In this document: positions 61,141-64,000 of the stretch, piece by piece
How the letters are laid out: the number at the start of each line of letters is the position of its first letter
Numbering within the stretch: the stretch's first letter is position 1
Assembly: GCF_011064285.1 (NCBI RefSeq)
Contig: NZ_CP049332.1
Coordinates: forward strand, 1-64,000
Length of the DNA stretch: 64,000 bases
Source: Vibrio ziniensis
GTDB lineage: Bacteria > Pseudomonadota > Gammaproteobacteria > Enterobacterales > Vibrionaceae
Direction: 5' to 3'
Notes under the pieces: model-generated
What the model saw: the letters and a program-made list of their open reading frames with translations, nothing else
Database searches by the model: none
What the model was told of the DNA's origin: nothing
Made by a program: the position numbers and the translations under genes

Positions 61141-61899
61141 ATGAATAAGCCGCTTTCTTTATTTAGGTTAGGTGTACTGGCGTTAGTATTGTCGTTGTTT
61201 TCTCTACCAACACTGGCTGTAGAAAATGGTTTGACAATTTTCAGTGTTACTGACGGTAACACTCAGGAAGAGTACAGTGTAAAACTGCAAATACTGTTAC
61301 TTATGACAGCATTAAGTTTTATACCTGCTTTTATTATGATGGCCACCAGTTTCACACGCATCATCGTAGTCCTCGCCATCCTTCGTCAGGCTCTTGGCCT
61401 TCAGCAAAGTCCACCAAACAGAGTATTGGTTGGTATCGCGCTTGCGCTTACGATTTTGATCATGCGCCCTGTATGGAGTGACGTATACGAACACTCTTTT
61501 AAGCCATACGATCAGGGTGAAATTACCTTAATGGAAGCGTTTTCAGTTGCAGAAAAGCCAGTACGTAACTTCATGCTTGCTCAAACTCATCAAAGTTCTC
61601 TTGAGCAAATGTTACGTATTGCTAACGAGCCTTTAGATCAGAATATAGAAGACATTTCATTTGCTGTTGTTCTACCGGCATTTGTGATCAGCGAATTGAA
61701 AACCGCCTTTCAAATCGGCTTTATGCTGTTTATCCCTTTTCTAGTAATCGATTTAGTGATTGCGAGTGTGCTCATGGCCATGGGGATGATGATGCTATCC
61801 CCGCTTATCGTTTCCTTGCCGTTCAAATTAATCATCTTTGTACTTGTAGATGGCTGGGCAATGACCGTCGGCACTCTTTCAGCTAGCTTTGCTCCATAA
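61141..61899 (+). CDS. fliP: Lateral flagellar export gate protein FliP
   Basis: A 252-residue membrane protein with a cleavable signal peptide ([17 protein letters not shown]). [20 protein letters not shown] and [20 protein letters not shown] are FliP hallmarks, as is [20 protein letters not shown] with [18 protein letters not shown]. It forms the core of the export channel with FliQ and FliR. Located between fliN and fliQ. Confidence 0.96.
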   Translation: MNKPLSLFRLGVLALVLSLFSLPTLAVENGLTIFSVTDGNTQEEYSVKLQILLLMTALSFIPAFIMMATSFTRIIVVLAILRQALGLQQSPPNRVLVGIALALTILIMRPVWSDVYEHSFKPYDQGEITLMEAFSVAEKPVRNFMLAQTHQSSLEQMLRIANEPLDQNIEDISFAVVLPAFVISELKTAFQIGFMLFIPFLVIDLVIASVLMAMGMMMLSPLIVSLPFKLIIFVLVDGWAMTVGTLSASFAP

Positions 61900-61914
61900 G
61901 CCAAGGATTATTGA

Positions 61915-62184
61915 ATGACTCCTGAATACGTCGTCACCATTATCTCCCAGGCAGTTTGGTTAATTATTCTCATTGTTGCTGTGCTGGTCATACCGGGGCT
62001 TATTGTTGGTCTTAGTGTTGCTGTATTTCAGGCAGCAACGCAGATCAACGAACAAACGTTAAGCTTCTTACCTCGCCTTATCGTCACATTGTTGATGGTG
62101 ATTTTTGCAGGACACTGGATGATCCGCCAGATTATGGAGTTATTTGAATACCTGTTTCTGAACATACCGGGAATGCTTGGCTGA
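61915..62184 (+). CDS. fliQ: Lateral flagellar export gate protein FliQ
   Basis: An 89-residue membrane protein with two helices. TPEYVVTIISQAVWLIILIV and GLIVGLSVAVFQAATQINEQ then TLSFLPRLIV are the conserved FliQ blocks. Its last base pair overlaps the fliR start (one base). Confidence 0.95.
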   Translation: MTPEYVVTIISQAVWLIILIVAVLVIPGLIVGLSVAVFQAATQINEQTLSFLPRLIVTLLMVIFAGHWMIRQIMELFEYLFLNIPGMLG

Positions 62185-62960
62185 TGGAATTTACGTTCAG
62201 CGAGATATCTAGCTGGTTAGGTCAATTATGGTGGCCCTTTTTCCGTATTGGGGCGGCTTTTATATCAATGCCAATCTTTGGCGACTTACTTATCCCTGTC
62301 TGGATAAGAACTTTGCTTGCCCTCTCTATTACAGTGATCACCGCCCCACTGATGCCAGCTATGCCTGAAGTTGGGCTATTCTCTATGACATCGCTATTTC
62401 TTGCCTTTGAGCAAGCAGTTTGGGGATTGCTGTTTGGATTAATCATCCACATGTTGTTTACCGTATTCACAATGTTGGGGCAGATTGTTTCTTTGCAAAT
62501 GGGTTTAGGCATGGCAATGATGAATGACCCTGTTAATGGATTATCAGTTCCCATTCTTGGGCGCATTTTCCTAATATTTACCACTTTATTATTCCTAGCT
62601 CTGGAAGGTCATCTATTAGTTATTGACGTATTGATTCAAAGCTTCGAAGTATGGCCGGTCGGTTCAGGAATCTCTGTATTGTCTATCAAAACGATTGTTG
62701 CAGTATTTGGTTGGATGTTTTCAGCGGCACTTGCTTTGGCTCTACCAGCCATTGTAGCAATGCTACTGGCTAACATTAGCTTTGGCGTCATGAACCGAGC
62801 AGCACCAAGCCTTAATGTGTATGCATTAGGTTTTCCTATGACCATGTTATTGGGACTATTAACTGTTTTACTTTCAATCAGTGGGATCCCCGGGAGCTAC
62901 ACCGAGCTAGTTCATGACGCTTTACGTTTTCTTAATCAATTTATGGTGGGGAATGCATGA
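62184..62960 (+). CDS. fliR: Lateral flagellar export gate protein FliR
   Basis: A 258-residue membrane protein with six helices. FRIGAAFISMPIFGDLLIPV and IVSLQMGLGMAMMNDPVNGL are typical of FliR. It overlaps flhB by four bases and follows fliQ directly. Confidence 0.95.
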   Translation: MEFTFSEISSWLGQLWWPFFRIGAAFISMPIFGDLLIPVWIRTLLALSITVITAPLMPAMPEVGLFSMTSLFLAFEQAVWGLLFGLIIHMLFTVFTMLGQIVSLQMGLGMAMMNDPVNGLSVPILGRIFLIFTTLLFLALEGHLLVIDVLIQSFEVWPVGSGISVLSIKTIVAVFGWMFSAALALALPAIVAMLLANISFGVMNRAAPSLNVYALGFPMTMLLGLLTVLLSISGIPGSYTELVHDALRFLNQFMVGNA

Positions 62961-64000
62961 GCGAATCAACATCTCAAGATAAAACCGAAAAGGCTTCCCC
63001 TCAGAAGATAAAAAAAGCCAGACAGCAAGGACAGATCCCCCGAGCGAAAGAATTTACTGCATCTGTTATTTTCCTTGCTGTCGCTTATTATTTTGCTTCA
63101 CAGCTGCCTTCCATATGGAAAACCATCACTGGTATTTTTCGTTACAACATGGCACTCACACATCTGGAGCTGGAAAACCCTCTCATTATGGTTGAAAAGC
63201 TCGAACACAGTTTGGTCATTTTGGTCGAACTATTAGTCCCGATGTTTGTTGTAATCATGATTACGGCTGTGGGTGGCAGCATGATTCTAGGTGGTTGGTT
63301 TTTCCGTCCGGCCAATCTGTTACCTAAACTGAATAAACTGAGTCCGTTCGCAGGTTTTAAACGTATGTTTTCTACCCGTTCGTTAATTGAGTTACTCAAA
63401 TCAACGCTAAAAGTTTCAGTGATCTCATTAGTATTGTACTGGTACATGAACAGCAATCTACAATCGTTACTATCGATGCAACAACTCCCACTTAATCAAG
63501 GAGTAGTGTTGATCATGAATATTCTATTTGATGGATTACTAATGATGGGTGGTGTTCTGCTTCTTTTTGGTCTGATAGATATTCCATACCAACGCTGGGA
63601 ACATCTAAAAGAGCTAAAGATGACGAAGCAGGAGCTCAAAGAAGAGTATAAAAGTAACGAAGGTAGACCAGAAGTCAAACAACGTATTCGCCAGATTCAG
63701 CAGCAATTTGCCCGACGTCGTGTTGATAAGATGGTACCTAAGGCCGATGTAGTCATTGTGAACCCTACACATTACGCGGTCGCTTTAAAATACGACACAT
63801 CGCTATCCGAAGCTCCCTTTGTGATCGCTAAAGGTGTCGATGAAACGGCTATGCACATTCAGCGAATTGCTCGGGAAAATAATGTAGAAATCATTAATTC
63901 ACCTCCGCTAACGCGTTCAATTTACTATACAACCGCTATTGAACAGGCCATACCAAGCCAGCTTTATGTCGCGGTGGCACACATTTTAACGTATGTGCTG
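62957..64000 (+). CDS. flhB: Lateral flagellar export gate protein FlhB (cut by the window edge)
   Basis: The ATG at 62957 overlaps the fliR stop, and the frame is open to the right edge (348 codons). The N-terminus is charged (KTEKASPQKIKKARQQGQ), followed by four helices and the cytoplasmic domain. NPTH at residues 269-272 is the autocleavage site that switches export from hook to filament substrates, and the linker KMTKQELKEEYKSNEGRPEV is conserved. Because no stop is reached, the last residues and flhA, expected next, lie outside the window. Confidence 0.96.
   Translation, partial: MSESTSQDKTEKASPQKIKKARQQGQIPRAKEFTASVIFLAVAYYFASQLPSIWKTITGIFRYNMALTHLELENPLIMVEKLEHSLVILVELLVPMFVVIMITAVGGSMILGGWFFRPANLLPKLNKLSPFAGFKRMFSTRSLIELLKSTLKVSVISLVLYWYMNSNLQSLLSMQQLPLNQGVVLIMNILFDGLLMMGGVLLLFGLIDIPYQRWEHLKELKMTKQELKEEYKSNEGRPEVKQRIRQIQQQFARRRVDKMVPKADVVIVNPTHYAVALKYDTSLSEAPFVIAKGVDETAMHIQRIARENNVEIINSPPLTRSIYYTTAIEQAIPSQLYVAVAHILTYVL

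Noticed and set aside
1..64000. CRISPR array, tRNA or rRNA genes
   Set aside because: No regularly spaced short repeats and no cloverleaf or ribosomal RNA sequence were seen on either strand.

Overview
The window looks like a marine gammaproteobacterium of the Vibrionaceae (Vibrio or Photobacterium type). The main reason is a lateral-flagellum gene set laid out as in Vibrio: flgBCDEFGHIJKL, flgAMN, fliEFGHIJ with a LafK-type regulator and a MotY-type protein, and fliMNPQR-flhB. Coding density is high and the DNA is AT-rich, most strongly in the glycosyltransferase and flippase genes near the left end. No tRNA, rRNA, CRISPR array or complete insertion sequence is visible. Genus is not resolved from the sequence alone.

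Left part (1-32 kb): an exopolysaccharide locus joined to a PEP-CTERM protein-sorting locus. It opens with the tail of a GDP-heptose pathway (hddA end, gmhA, hddC), then acyltransferases and a protein of unknown function on the plus strand. A long minus-strand operon (17.5 down to 4.7 kb) encodes a FemAB/BioF2-like acetyltransferase, two related Wzx-type flippases, an ATP-grasp/low-molecular-weight phosphatase fusion, a WalW-like deacetylase, four glycosyltransferases, a probable sulfotransferase and another acyltransferase. Next come prsT (TPR protein), a trypsin-like protease and a VanZ-like protein; a ThiF-like E1 enzyme with a PEP-CTERM-associated N-acyltransferase; a PEP-CTERM target protein behind a sigma-54 promoter; the prsK/prsR two-component system; and a Tat-exported unknown protein followed by a PqqD-like / HprK-like / nucleotidyltransferase module. 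The exosortase itself is not in the window and is probably to the left.

Middle (32-38 kb): an unknown membrane-anchored protein, then a minus-strand trio of an RND/MMPL exporter, a LolA-like periplasmic protein and an outer-membrane beta-barrel. A family of about 170-190 bp repeats with conserved terminal inverted repeats occurs at 33.5, 38.3 and 51.1-51.35 kb, always in intergenic DNA.

Right part (38.6-64 kb): the lateral flagellum as one contiguous locus. The flgB-to-flgL operon ends in a flagellin-like gene of unclear role and reads divergently from flgA-flgM-flgN-transglycosylase; motY-lafK-fliEFGHIJ reads divergently from fliMNPQR-flhB, which runs off the right edge. Lateral-type features are a FlgJ without its muramidase domain (with a separate transglycosylase gene nearby), a short FliM without a CheY-binding N-terminus, and a sigma-54 activator whose receiver domain has lost its phosphorylation site.

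Inferred working model: the left half makes and exports a decorated surface polysaccharide and coordinates it, through PrsK/PrsR and sigma-54, with a surface protein sorted by an exosortase. The right half builds the swarming motor. Both are surface-colonisation functions.
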